Shown: positions 6,443 through 14,545 of the stretch, one piece after another
How the letters are laid out: each line of letters begins with the position of its first letter
Position numbering within the stretch: position 1 is the first letter of the stretch
The notes under the pieces: generated by a model
Told to the model about the DNA's origin: nothing
Seen by the model: only the letters and a program-made list of their open reading frames with translations
The model's database searches: none
Position numbers and translations under genes: made by a program
NCBI GenBank assembly: GCA_036013055.1
Contig: DASCQM010000003.1
Coordinates: 62,001 to 126,000, forward strand
Length of the DNA: 64,000 bases
Direction of reading: 5' to 3'
Source: SHYR01 sp036013055
GTDB taxonomy: Bacteria > Chloroflexota > Dehalococcoidia > UBA2979

Positions 6443-9400
6443 TTACGCGTGAATGTGCTCACTCACTGCAGACAGTAGCTCGGAGCTGTCAAAAGGCTTC
6501 TGGATGAGCGCCCGCGCCCCTCGTTCTTCGGCCTCGGCTTGCTGCGCGTATCCACTCACCATGATCACCGGAAGATCAGCATTCTTGCGGTGCAGCTCAG
6601 CCAGCACCTCCCAGCCGTCGATGCCGGGCATGTTGATGTCCAGCAGCACGAGATCGAACGGCTGATCGTCCGCTAGCCGCAGCCCCTCCCGGCCACCGAC
6701 CGCACACACGACGTCGTATCCTTCAGCGCCGAGGACCCCGTCCAGGATCTCGCCGATCACGACTTCGTCATCGACCACCAGTACGCGCGCGCCTGCCCCT
6801 CGGCCCTCCGTGACTTCGCCAGCCCGTTCGGCGTCTCCCGGCAAGCGACGATCGACGGAAAGTGTCGGGAAACGAACAACGAAGGCCGAGCCCTTCCCTG
6901 GGATGGACTCGACGGTGATCGATCCGTCATGGTCGCTGACGATTCCGTAAACCGTAGAGAGCCCTAACCCGGTCCCCTGATCGACATCCTTAGTCGTGAA
7001 GAATGGGTCGAACATTCGAGCGCGTACTTCAGGCGACATTCCGATGCCGTTGTCGGCGACGCGCAACTCCATCGGCGGTCCGGCCTCGCTGCCGATCGTG
7101 GGGTCCTGCTCATCTGCTTGCCCGAGGGTCACTGTCACTCGCGGTTCATAGCCAGCTTCCAGGGCTGAATCGCCGAGCCGCTCAGCGACCGCGTCGCACG
7201 CGTTGATAACCAGGTTCATCAGTACCTGCTGAACCTGCGCGTGGTCTGCCAGAATCGGCGTGGCGACACCGGGCTTCTCAACACGGATTGCGATGCGCCG
7301 GTCGCTCATCTCGCGGACCATTGTCACCGTCTCCTCCGCGAGCTCTCCGAGGTCCACCGTCCGTCGATTACTGTCGGCCCGCTTTGAGAAGCGCAGCAGC
7401 TGCTGGACGAGCTCCGAAGCACGGGCCGTGGCGACTGCCGCCCGGCCGAGCCAGGCTGAACTACCCCTCGCGGTCGTCTCGAGTTCGATGCTGCCTCCGA
7501 TGCTCGTCAGCAGGTTGTTGAAGTCATGCGCGACCCCGGATACCAGCGTGCCGACGGCCTCCAGCTTCTGCGACTGAAGCCGCTCATCTCGCAGCCTCAG
7601 GAGCTCGGTCACATCGGTCCAATCGACGTGGATCCCGGTCACCTCTCCGTCCTCGCGGTACAGGGACGAAGTGGAGTGGACTGTTGCAGTTGCCCCGTCG
7701 GCCCGCAGGAAACGCCGGGTCCGTCCGCCTGCGGTATCTGTCAATTCGCCCGCGAACACGGCATCGAGGTTCGACTCCACCGACTCTCGTTCGCCCTCGT
7801 GCACAAGGTCGGTGTAAGGCCGGCCGATGAGATCCTCGCGCTCATACCGGAGTAGTCGTGCTGCCGCCTCGTTGGCAAATCGGACCTTGTGGTCTCGACC
7901 GACGACGACATTGCCGACCTGCGCACTCTCAAACAGGGCACGATAGTGCTCTTCCTTCTCCTGCAGCACCCTCGCGGTGGCGTGTTCGGCGGTCACATCG
8001 CGGATCGCGACGAGGACGCCGAGGCGCTCTTCACCGATATCAAGTGGGGACTGCTGGAAGACGACGTCGATGACGTGACCGTCGCGGTGGACGTAATGCC
8101 CGGTGGCTAGTTCCGATTCGAGGACGCGTCCGTCTGTCAGATCCTGATATCGCCGCAGTGCTTCCGGAAGGTCTTCAGGTCGAACCAGCGCCGCGGCCGG
8201 AAGTGCTGACAGTTCCTCGACCGAATAGCCAAGCATGGTCGCGTAGGCACGGTTGCGACGCACCTCCCCGGTCCGATCATCGAAGAGCCACATCGGCGTG
8301 ACCGAGTCTTCGAAAACAGCGCGAAAGCGTTCCTCACTCTCCCGCAACGCTTCCTGCGCAGCCAGCTCTGACGTCACATCGCGGAGCGAGGCGAGCGCGC
8401 CGGCTCGTTTCCCGGCGACGGTGAGCGGCGACGACTGGACGATCACATCGACCATGTGCCCGTCGCGGTGCGTGTAGCGACGAGGGAACGGATTCGGCTC
8501 AAGCTCGCCACTGGCGAAGTAGTCGGCGAGTCGCTGTTCGGTCTTCGATTCGTCCTCGGGGAGCACAAACGCCTCCCGTGGCAGCTCTGAGATCTCGTCC
8601 GCAGGGTAGCCGAGCATGTCTGCGAACGCTCGATTGCGGGCTATCTCGTTGGTACGTGGGTCCATGAGCACCAGCGGAGTGAGCGAATCCTCGAAGACGG
8701 CGCGGAATCGTTCCGCGGTCTCCGTCAGCTCCAGCAACGCGGCGTGCTCCGCCGTCACATCGCGAAGTGAGATCAGGACCCCGACCCGCTCACGGTCAAT
8801 GCTGAGTGGAGCCGTCTGGACGAGAGTATCGACCAGGTGCCCGTCCTTGTGGATGTAGCTTCGCGGGAACGCCTCGCGATCCGAGGGACCTCCGCCGATG
8901 ATGCTCTCGACCCGCTGCACCGCATCCCGCAGATCCTCGGGGCTGAGCATCGCCTCTCGTGGGAGCTCGGAGAATTCTTCGAGCGAGTACCCGAGCATGC
9001 TTGCGAACGCGCGATTGCGGATGCTCTCCCGCGTCCGAATGTCAACGAACGACATCGGCGTGAGCGAGTCCTCGAAGACTGAGCGGAGTCGCTCATCACG
9101 TTCTTGCAGCGCGCTGTGCGCGGCGAATTCATTGCTGATATCGCGAATCTCGAGCAACACACCTGATGAGCCATCGTTCAGACGAAGTGGCTGCCGGGCG
9201 ACCTGGACGCGGCATTCTGATCCGTCTGATCGTACGAGTCGCCGCGTCGCGGTGTCTGTCGTTAGGGCGTCCCCATCGGTACGCGTACGTTCTCGTTCGA
9301 GCGCCTCTGCGTGCTCGTCGGGGTGGATGAACGCGGTGATGTCCGATCTTCCGAGCAGCTCGCCTCGACTGCGTCCCAGCAGGTCGCAGAGCGCGTCGTT

Positions 9401-9508
9401 GACCAGAATGAAACTACCCTGATCGTCACGGACGAGGATCCCGGTCTGCAGCTTCTCGAGTACGCCTCGGAGCGCGACGTCGACCGACGCCTCGTGGACT
9501 AGCGACAT
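6443..9508 (-). CDS. Hybrid histidine kinase with five PAS domains and a C-terminal receiver
   Basis: A 1021-residue cytoplasmic sensor with no transmembrane segments. Five consecutive PAS domains (about residues 10-635) include three closely similar ones with recurring FEDSLTPM, MLGY and HRDGH phrases, suggesting internal duplication. A dimerisation/phosphoacceptor helix follows (GVAHDFNNLL, about residue 660), then the HATPase with N-box (INACDAV), G1 (DNGIGM) and G2 (GTGLGLSTV). The C-terminal receiver (about 900-1021) has DDE, LLDINMPG with phospho-Asp, and the KPF Lys. It would phosphorylate its own receiver; no output regulator is adjacent. The start codon at 9508 has only a weak G-rich upstream stretch. 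It is encoded within the tRNA-bounded element. Confidence 0.93.
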   Translation of the reverse strand: MSLVHEASVDVALRGVLEKLQTGILVRDDQGSFILVNDALCDLLGRSRGELLGRSDITAFIHPDEHAEALERERTRTDGDALTTDTATRRLVRSDGSECRVQVARQPLRLNDGSSGVLLEIRDISNEFAAHSALQERDERLRSVFEDSLTPMSFVDIRTRESIRNRAFASMLGYSLEEFSELPREAMLSPEDLRDAVQRVESIIGGGPSDREAFPRSYIHKDGHLVDTLVQTAPLSIDRERVGVLISLRDVTAEHAALLELTETAERFRAVFEDSLTPLVLMDPRTNEIARNRAFADMLGYPADEISELPREAFVLPEDESKTEQRLADYFASGELEPNPFPRRYTHRDGHMVDVIVQSSPLTVAGKRAGALASLRDVTSELAAQEALRESEERFRAVFEDSVTPMWLFDDRTGEVRRNRAYATMLGYSVEELSALPAAALVRPEDLPEALRRYQDLTDGRVLESELATGHYVHRDGHVIDVVFQQSPLDIGEERLGVLVAIRDVTAEHATARVLQEKEEHYRALFESAQVGNVVVGRDHKVRFANEAAARLLRYEREDLIGRPYTDLVHEGERESVESNLDAVFAGELTDTAGGRTRRFLRADGATATVHSTSSLYREDGEVTGIHVDWTDVTELLRLRDERLQSQKLEAVGTLVSGVAHDFNNLLTSIGGSIELETTARGSSAWLGRAAVATARASELVQQLLRFSKRADSNRRTVDLGELAEETVTMVREMSDRRIAIRVEKPGVATPILADHAQVQQVLMNLVINACDAVAERLGDSALEAGYEPRVTVTLGQADEQDPTIGSEAGPPMELRVADNGIGMSPEVRARMFDPFFTTKDVDQGTGLGLSTVYGIVSDHDGSITVESIPGKGSAFVVRFPTLSVDRRLPGDAERAGEVTEGRGAGARVLVVDDEVVIGEILDGVLGAEGYDVVCAVGGREGLRLADDQPFDLVLLDINMPGIDGWEVLAELHRKNADLPVIMVSGYAQQAEAEERGARALIQKPFDSSELLSAVSEHIHA

Positions 9509-9801
9509 CTAGCACCCCCGCAGCGCAGATTCGTGCATCGACTTCGACGCCAAGTATGCGAGCGAGAAGGACAAGAGACCTTGCGAATGTCCTGACGATG
9601 TGCTGACTGGCCAGTCGCTACGCTACTGGCCTCCGAGTGGACGCGAAGGCATCGCCTCCGGCACCGAGCACGCTGCGAAGGGCGAGCTCGACCAGGTGCC
9701 ATCGGTCACCAGTACTCGACGCCATCGCTGCCGCCACGGAAGATCGTGCAAGCGCCAGAATAGCGGTGCTCCCATCCCCGTCGCGGCGGAGGAAATCCGT
9801 G

Positions 9802-11934
9802 ATGAGCCGTCTCACGTCGTCACCTGTAGGAGCGCCGAGTGTCTCAGTAGCGGCAATGGCGGGCCTTGCCGTGATTCTTGTGCTGGCGATGGCCGCGACA
9901 GGCAGTGGCCGCGCGAGCGCAGAGGTGCCCGCCGCGGCGTTCAGTGGCTCCGTGCCGCAGCGGGGCGGGGCTGCCCTGCTGGTAGCCGGCGAGAACGCGA
10001 CCCCAGAGGCGTTGGTCTCCGCGCTCCAGTCTGGAGGATGCGATCCCATCGCTCTGGCCGTCGGCGCGGGCGGAGAGTGGAAGATGTACGTCCCCGGAGC
10101 ACCGCCGGTGGTGAACGCGGACTTCCCAGCGACGATCGAGCCGTCGAGCCCGTTCACCGCGCGCTGCGAAGCAGTTGCTGAGTCTGCACTCGACATCGCA
10201 GGCGTCACGATCACGGTCGACGGATTCACCTTCACACTTGAGAACGGCCGCGACGAACAGCCGATTGTCCCGGGGGCTGCGACCGTGGCGGTCGCGCAGC
10301 TCGCCGGATATAACGCGTACGGGGACCTCGACGGCGACGGGCTGACCGACGCCGCATTCATCTTGATCAGCAGCCCGGGCGGCAGCGGTACGTTCTCCTA
10401 CGTCTCGGCGCTCACCGCGGATGGGGTCGTGCTTGACCCGATCCTGCTGGGCGACCGAATTAGCGTGAGAAGGATCGAGATCGTCGCGGGCGAGGTACGG
10501 ATCGCGTATTTGACCCGCCGCGGAGACGAGCCCCTCGCAACTGCACCAACGGTGCCCACCGACCGATCACTCGTGAGAGACGTGGGAGCACTCGTTCCTG
10601 TCGGATGCGCGACTCAGTCGGCCGGTGGGGCGAACTCATTGGTCTCCGTCACGTCCCCAGCGTCGGGAGCATTGTTCCCGAGCGGTTCGACGGTTGAGGG
10701 CTGCTCGCGCACGTTCGAATCGACGGTGAACTGGGAGCTGTACGACCGGGCCGGCGTCCGACTCGCGAGCGGGTTCGCGAGCGGGGGCGGCGTCGACGGT
10801 CGCGCACCATTCTCGATCTTCGTCAGCTACACGGTCGCTGACGAGCAAGTAGGGCGGCTTGAGCTGTTCGCGGTCGATGTCTCAGGCGGCGAAGGCTTCC
10901 CGCCGCCGCGCGACGTGGTGCCGGTCGTTCTGACTCCCGGACCCGACGTCGTGCAGCTCGCAGCGAGCTCGTGGCGAATGACCACGATTTCCGGTGCGGC
11001 CGTCCTCGCCGGGACAGAGGTCACTGCCGAGTTTCTAGCTGGCACCGTCTCGGGTTCCAGCGGGTGCAACAGCTACACGGGCAGCTACGAGGCGGCCGGC
11101 GGAATGCTGGTGTTCCCCTCACCGTTTGCGGCCACGAAGATGGCGTGCGAGCAGGCGGTCATGGACCAGGAGCAGGCTTTCCTCGCCGCGCTGACAGGGG
11201 CCACCAGCTTCTCCATCGACGGTGATGCGCTGACGATCCAGACTGCCGCCGGCGAAGTCGTGTTCACCGCGGTTACCCCGCTGACGCAGAGCGAATGGAT
11301 GCTTACGTCCCTTGCAGGCGCGAATCCTGTCTCTGGAACGACGGTCACCGCGAACTTCGCTGCCGGTGCCGCCAACGGATCGTCCGGATGCAACAGCTAC
11401 GCTAGCGGATACGAGGTGAACGGTAGCGTGCTCAACTTCCCGTCGCCGTTCGTGGTCACGGCGATGGCCTGTGAGCAGGCGGTTATGGACCAGGAGCAAG
11501 CCTTCCTTACTGCCCTGGCCGGTGCCACTAGCTTCTCCATCAGCGGCGACGCACTGACGATCCAGACCGCCACTGGCGAACTGATCTTCGGTGCGATTTC
11601 CCCGCTGACACAGAATGGGTGGACGCTTACCTCGCTGGTGGGTACGAGCCTCGTCTCCGGGACGACGGTCACCGCGAACTTCGCTGCAGGCGCTGTCACC
11701 GGATCGTCCGGATGCAATAGCTACGCCAGCGGATACGAGGTGTCGGGCAGCACTCTGGACTTCCCGTCGCCGTTTGCCGTCACGGCAATGGCCTGCGTAC
11801 AGGCGGTCATGGACCAGGAACAGACCTACCTCTCCGCGCTGGCAGGAGCCACCACCGTCGTCGTCGACGGCGGAACGCTGACGATCGAGGGCGCGACCGG
11901 CGAGCTGGTGTTCGTAAAGGATGACGGCTCCTGA
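9802..11934 (+). CDS. Secreted protein with three tandem META domains
   Basis: A 710-residue exported protein. After an N-terminal signal helix (AGLAVILVLAMAATGS) there is a roughly 100-residue region with a DGDGLTDAAF segment resembling an FG-GAP/calcium loop, then a beta-rich Gmad2-like immunoglobulin-type stretch (about 280-380). Three META (HslJ-type) repeats follow, each with SSGCNSY and AMACEQAVMDQEQ-type motifs. The ATG at 9802 is preferred over 9637 because GGAGGAA (9788-9794) lies 7 bases upstream and the signal helix then sits near the start. META domains occur in heat-shock/novobiocin-resistance protein HslJ and in secreted proteins of unknown role. Each repeat keeps two Cys that could form a disulfide outside the cell. 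Confidence 0.85.
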   Translation: MSRLTSSPVGAPSVSVAAMAGLAVILVLAMAATGSGRASAEVPAAAFSGSVPQRGGAALLVAGENATPEALVSALQSGGCDPIALAVGAGGEWKMYVPGAPPVVNADFPATIEPSSPFTARCEAVAESALDIAGVTITVDGFTFTLENGRDEQPIVPGAATVAVAQLAGYNAYGDLDGDGLTDAAFILISSPGGSGTFSYVSALTADGVVLDPILLGDRISVRRIEIVAGEVRIAYLTRRGDEPLATAPTVPTDRSLVRDVGALVPVGCATQSAGGANSLVSVTSPASGALFPSGSTVEGCSRTFESTVNWELYDRAGVRLASGFASGGGVDGRAPFSIFVSYTVADEQVGRLELFAVDVSGGEGFPPPRDVVPVVLTPGPDVVQLAASSWRMTTISGAAVLAGTEVTAEFLAGTVSGSSGCNSYTGSYEAAGGMLVFPSPFAATKMACEQAVMDQEQAFLAALTGATSFSIDGDALTIQTAAGEVVFTAVTPLTQSEWMLTSLAGANPVSGTTVTANFAAGAANGSSGCNSYASGYEVNGSVLNFPSPFVVTAMACEQAVMDQEQAFLTALAGATSFSISGDALTIQTATGELIFGAISPLTQNGWTLTSLVGTSLVSGTTVTANFAAGAVTGSSGCNSYASGYEVSGSTLDFPSPFAVTAMACVQAVMDQEQTYLSALAGATTVVVDGGTLTIEGATGELVFVKDDGS
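10963..11934 (+). repeat. Three 324-bp tandem intragenic repeats (META units)
   Basis: The Trp codon opening each META unit lies at 10972, 11296 and 11620, giving an exact 324-bp (108-codon) period. The second and third units are nearly identical in long stretches at DNA level, while the first is more diverged, which points to a recent duplication of the second unit. Confidence 0.85.
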
Positions 11935-12343
11935 GCGCAGTCGACGCACCCTGCCGCTGCCGCTCCAGCTCGTCATAGAACTTCGCCAACACAGGACGCG
12001 GCAACGAGAAGAACGACCGCAGGCTGGGCCTGCGTGGGAGTCCGATGTCTGGGGCGGGCTCGTCTTCGCAAGTGAGCGCGGTGGCCCGCTGCATGGCACG
12101 TCAGTCAGCAAGAGGTTCCGCTCACTCCTGTCAGCAGCCGGTATCCCGACTATGCGATACCATCACCTGCGGCACGGCGCAGCTTCGCTTATGGCCGCCC
12201 AAGGCGTTCCGCCTCGTGTCGCGATGGAGGTACTCGGACACGCTCAAATCAGCACGACGATGAACGTCTATAGCCACGTGACGGACGAGTCACAGCGCGA
12301 CGCGATAGATCGACTGAGCAGTGCAATTTGGGACGCCTCGTGA
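11921..12343 (+). pseudogene. Tyrosine recombinase, C-terminal catalytic fragment
   Basis: About 130 residues match the second half of phage-type integrases: SRRTLPLP near the start, the HxxR box (YHHLRHGAA), the LGHAQISTT His and the nucleophile Tyr in NVYSHV. The N-terminal core-binding domain and the segment with the first catalytic Arg are missing, and the frame begins at the end of the META gene. This is a truncation product, likely inactive. Its C-terminus lies 93 bases from tRNA-Thr, the usual position of an integrase beside its attachment site. The element reading rests largely on this fragment. Confidence 0.85.
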
Positions 12344-12347
12344 CCGC

Positions 12348-12371
12348 GTTGCTGTCAAAGTTGCTGTCAAA
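12348..12371 (+). repeat. Perfect tandem 12-bp repeat between integrase and tRNA
   Basis: GTTGCTGTCAAA occurs twice head to tail directly after the integrase stop. Integrase arm-type binding sites are often short tandem repeats in this location, so this may be one arm of the attachment region; that role is inferred. Confidence 0.65.
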
Positions 12372-12430
12372 GGCACTTCTGACCGCCGGCGAGGTGATGA
12401 AGGTACCGTCGATTCGAGTCTAAAATCGCT

Positions 12431-12477
12431 GCGACGCCGGTGTAGCTCAGAGGTAGAGCAGCTGTTTCGTAAACAGC
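12431..12477 (+). repeat. Candidate right attachment site overlapping intact tRNA-Thr
   Basis: Counterpart of 5927-5973 with 45/47 identity. It covers the 5' half of the intact tRNA and the five bases upstream. In this model the element brought a replacement 5' half that joined the chromosomal 3' half and restored the tRNA. Confidence 0.6.
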
Positions 12478-12510
12478 AGGTCGAGGGTTCGAATCCCCCC
12501 GCCGGCTCCA
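12436..12510 (+). tRNA. tRNA-Thr (anticodon CGT)
   Basis: A complete 75-nt cloverleaf with CCA encoded. The acceptor stem GCCGGTG pairs with CGCCGGC, the D-arm is GCTC...GAGC, and the anticodon stem GCTGT/ACAGC closes loop TTCGTAA with anticodon CGT. The T-arm carries GGTTCGAATC. It reads ACG codons. A -10-like TAAAAT lies at 12421-12426. Two partial copies of its 5' half occur near 5.4 and 5.9 kb, evidence of insertion at this locus. Confidence 0.97.
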
Positions 12511-12623
12511 TTCAGTCCACTTGTCAGACAGTCGACCATCCAGGCAGACCGTCCGCTCACTGACCATCCGCAGCGAGGCCACCCACGAGGCGGCCCACGA
12601 TCGAGACAGGGCACCTTCCGCCA

Positions 12624-13358
12624 ATGAGCAAGCTCCGCGAACGCCTCCGCAACACGTCCAGTCGCCAGCGCGGCAGCATGGGCTTCGCACCCAGCAGCTC
12701 CGCGGTCGACAACAGTCACGTGCTCGTGATCGCCGAGGTCGCCGACGTCGCAGCCGCATCAGCCGCGATCGAAGCCGGCGCGGGCGCGCTGCTCTTCACC
12801 GGCGACGCCGCCTCAGCTGGCGCGATCGTCGAGGCCGCGGGTGAGACGCCCGTCGGCATCCGCCTCGAAGGCGCGACCGCCGACGAGACGAAGGCGGTTG
12901 CCGAGGCGAAGGGCGACTTCCTGCTGTTCGACGACGGAGCGACCGCCGCGGACGCGCTGCTCGAGCGCAGCCTCGGCAGGGTATTGACGCTCGAAGATGA
13001 CGCGGACGAAAAGCGGCTACGGATGATCGCGCCGTTGCGACTGGATGCGATTCTGCTCGGCGCGCACAACACCACGATGACGGTCCGCGAGCAACTCGCG
13101 ATGCGTCGCATCGTCGAACTGACGCGCTCACCGCTCGTGATCGCGGTGGCAAGCGCCGTCTCCGCCACAACGCTCGAGGTCTGGCGCGATGCCGGCGCGC
13201 CTGCTGTCCTCGCCACGGACGCGGCGGCGCTCTCAGACGTCGTCGCTGCCGCCCGCGAAGTTGCCGCGCCGCACCAGCGCGAAGACGACGAGCGGCGTGA
13301 CCCGCTGCTCCCATCGCTGACTGCGGGCCACGATCACGACGACGACGATCTCGACTAG
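12624..13358 (+). CDS. Hypothetical protein with possible TIM-barrel character
   Basis: A 244-residue acidic protein with no signal peptide or membrane helix. Repeating strand-helix units (VLVIAEV, GALLFTGD, PVGIRLEG, DAILLGAH, PLVIAVAS, APAVLATD) resemble a beta/alpha-barrel of the phosphate-binding type, but no catalytic motif is recognisable. The last 20 residues are rich in His and Asp (HDHDDDDLD), which could bind metal. It lies between tRNA-Thr and a MerR-type regulator. I do not recognise a named family. Confidence 0.6.
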   Translation: MSKLRERLRNTSSRQRGSMGFAPSSSAVDNSHVLVIAEVADVAAASAAIEAGAGALLFTGDAASAGAIVEAAGETPVGIRLEGATADETKAVAEAKGDFLLFDDGATAADALLERSLGRVLTLEDDADEKRLRMIAPLRLDAILLGAHNTTMTVREQLAMRRIVELTRSPLVIAVASAVSATTLEVWRDAGAPAVLATDAAALSDVVAAAREVAAPHQREDDERRDPLLPSLTAGHDHDDDDLD

Positions 13359-13394
13359 ACAAACCGAAATCTGACGAATTTGCAGGCTCGTTGC

Positions 13395-13424
13395 TTGACG
13401 GTTCGAGTCGCTGATTCCTACGAT
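13395..13424 (+). promoter_or_regulatory. Promoter of the MerR-family gene (leaderless type)
   Basis: TTGACG (13395-13400), an 18-base spacer and TACGAT (13419-13424) stand 6 bases before the ATG at 13431. There is no Shine-Dalgarno sequence, so transcription probably begins at or within a base or two of the start codon. The long spacer is in the range favoured by MerR-type regulators, so autoregulation is possible. Confidence 0.7.
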
Positions 13425-13430
13425 CGCGTC

Positions 13431-13946
13431 ATGACGCGAGAGGCGACACCCCCCACAACCGTCGACGTCGACGACGCCGCCGCCGACCGCGATACGGCCC
13501 GCTACCAGATTGGCGAGGTTGCGGAGCGCACTGGCGTCACCCAGCGCACGCTCCGATTCTACGAAGAGAAGAAGCTACTCAGCCCGGCCGAGCGGATGGA
13601 GGGCGGCTTCCGTCTCTACTCCGATCAGGACATCGAGCACATTGAGCTGATCAAGCGGCTTCAGAACCTGCTCAACCTCTCGCTTGCCGAGATCAAGGAG
13701 ATGGTCGACGCCGAGGCGCTGCTCAAGCAGATGCGCTCAACGTTCCGCCCCGACCGCGACCTGCCCGAACGCAAGCAGCGCACGACGCAGATCAAGACCG
13801 CGCTCCAACTCCAGAGCGAGATCGTGGATCGCAAGATGGAGCAACTCCAGGAGATGCGCGATGAGCTGCGGGAACGCCTCGACGTGGTCGCACGTCGCGT
13901 TGGCGAGATCGACGAAGCGCTGAAGAACGAGGCCAGCGCCGACTAG
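13431..13946 (+). CDS. MerR-family transcriptional regulator
   Basis: A 171-residue regulator. After an acidic leader of about 22 residues, the MerR winged helix runs from YQIGEVAERTGV through RTLRFYEEKKLL and GFRLYSDQDIEHI. A long dimerisation coiled coil follows (LQSEIVDRKMEQLQEMRDELRE). No cysteines are present for metal or thiol sensing, and no ligand domain is recognisable, so the signal is unknown. The start at 13431 is supported by the promoter 6 bases upstream; an earlier TTG at 13380 would span that promoter. It is followed by a strong bidirectional terminator. Confidence 0.88.
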   Translation: MTREATPPTTVDVDDAAADRDTARYQIGEVAERTGVTQRTLRFYEEKKLLSPAERMEGGFRLYSDQDIEHIELIKRLQNLLNLSLAEIKEMVDAEALLKQMRSTFRPDRDLPERKQRTTQIKTALQLQSEIVDRKMEQLQEMRDELRERLDVVARRVGEIDEALKNEASAD

Positions 13947-13972
13947 CTTCGCTCACCTCCCACAGAACAAGA

Positions 13973-13996
13973 AACGGCGGCCCAAAGGCCGCCGTT
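13973..13996. terminator. Bidirectional terminator between merR-like gene and peroxiredoxin
   Basis: A perfect 10-bp stem (AACGGCGGCC / GGCCGCCGTT) with a CAAA loop lies between the convergent ends of the MerR gene and the peroxiredoxin gene, so it can serve both. Confidence 0.85.
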
Positions 13997-14021
13997 CTGA
14001 TTATCTCCGACTCACAGCCGT

Positions 14022-14480
14022 CTACTTGCCAGCCAGCTCCTTCACCGCCACCAGCGCACCGTCCGGATGCGCCTGCATGTCGCGCGGATCATCGACGATC
14101 GCACGAACGACACCGTCCGCATCGAAGATGTACGTCGTGCGCACCGCGAGCGGTTGCCCCTCTCGGCGCACATCGAAAGCATCGATCGTCTCGTACTTCG
14201 GCCAGTCGGAGAGCAGCGGGAAGGCGATGTCGTGCTTCTCGGCGAATCCGCCGTTTGCTGCGTGTGTATCTGCGCTGACACCCACCACGTGGGCGCCCAG
14301 TGCTTCCAGCTCCTCGTGGATCGCCTGGAAGCCGTTCATTTCATTCGTTCAGCCGCCGGTGAACGCCATCGGATAGAACGCCATGATGGCGATCGACCCG
14401 TCAAACATCTCCTGCGTCACCTCTTCACGCTGCGTGTTTCGCAACGTGAAATCGGGCATCTTTGCGCCGATCTCTAGCAT
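14022..14480 (-). CDS. Probable selenocysteine-containing peroxiredoxin (UGA at peroxidatic Cys)
   Basis: A 152-residue thioredoxin-fold peroxidase (AhpE/Bcp-like) read through one in-frame TGA (14351-14349, codon 44). The frame before TGA, from ATG 14480 (strong GGGGAGG 7-8 bases upstream), gives MLEIGAKMPDFTL and AFYPMAFTGG. After TGA it continues TNEMNGF, GVSAD, FPLLSDW and RTTYIFDADG. UGA falls exactly at the peroxidatic residue of PxxxTxxC, giving P37-T41-U44, with the conserved Arg near 114. The protein has no Cys at all, so codon 44 is the only possible redox residue. A SECIS-like hairpin starts 17 bases after UGA. Selenocysteine peroxiredoxins are known in some bacteria. The alternative, a nonsense mutation, is less likely because both halves are intact and in one frame. 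Confidence 0.85.
14302..14332 (-). promoter_or_regulatory. Bacterial SECIS-like hairpin for UGA recoding
   Basis: On the coding strand, GCTTCCAG (14332-14325) and CTGGAAGC (14309-14302) form a perfect 8-bp stem beginning 17 bases after the UGA. The 15-nt apical loop starts with G. Bacterial SECIS elements lie within the coding region immediately 3' of UGA and need a G at the beginning of the loop about 16-37 bases downstream, which is met. Confidence 0.75.
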
Positions 14481-14545
14481 CCGGGAACCCCTCCCCTTCG
14501 GATCTCTGTTGCTGGACTCTGTCTTGCAAACCCCGTCCTACGAAC

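Larger units (their letters stand above)
5969..12435. mobile_element. Probable decayed integrative element at tRNA-Thr(CGT)
   Basis: The segment is bracketed by a partial and a complete copy of tRNA-Thr and ends, next to the complete copy, with the catalytic domain of a tyrosine recombinase. It carries only two long genes, a multi-PAS hybrid kinase and a secreted META-repeat protein, and the coding strand sense and base composition by eye differ from the denser flanks. No replication, transfer or capsid genes are seen and the recombinase is truncated, so the element is presumably immobile now. Boundaries are inferred from the repeat and have not been tested against an empty site. Confidence 0.55.

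Noticed and set aside
14022..14339. Reading the peroxiredoxin as a 105-residue gene starting at ATG 14339
   Set aside because: It would lack the N-terminal strand, the PxxxT motif and any catalytic residue; the upstream frame is intact, in phase and has a strong ribosome-binding site at 14480.
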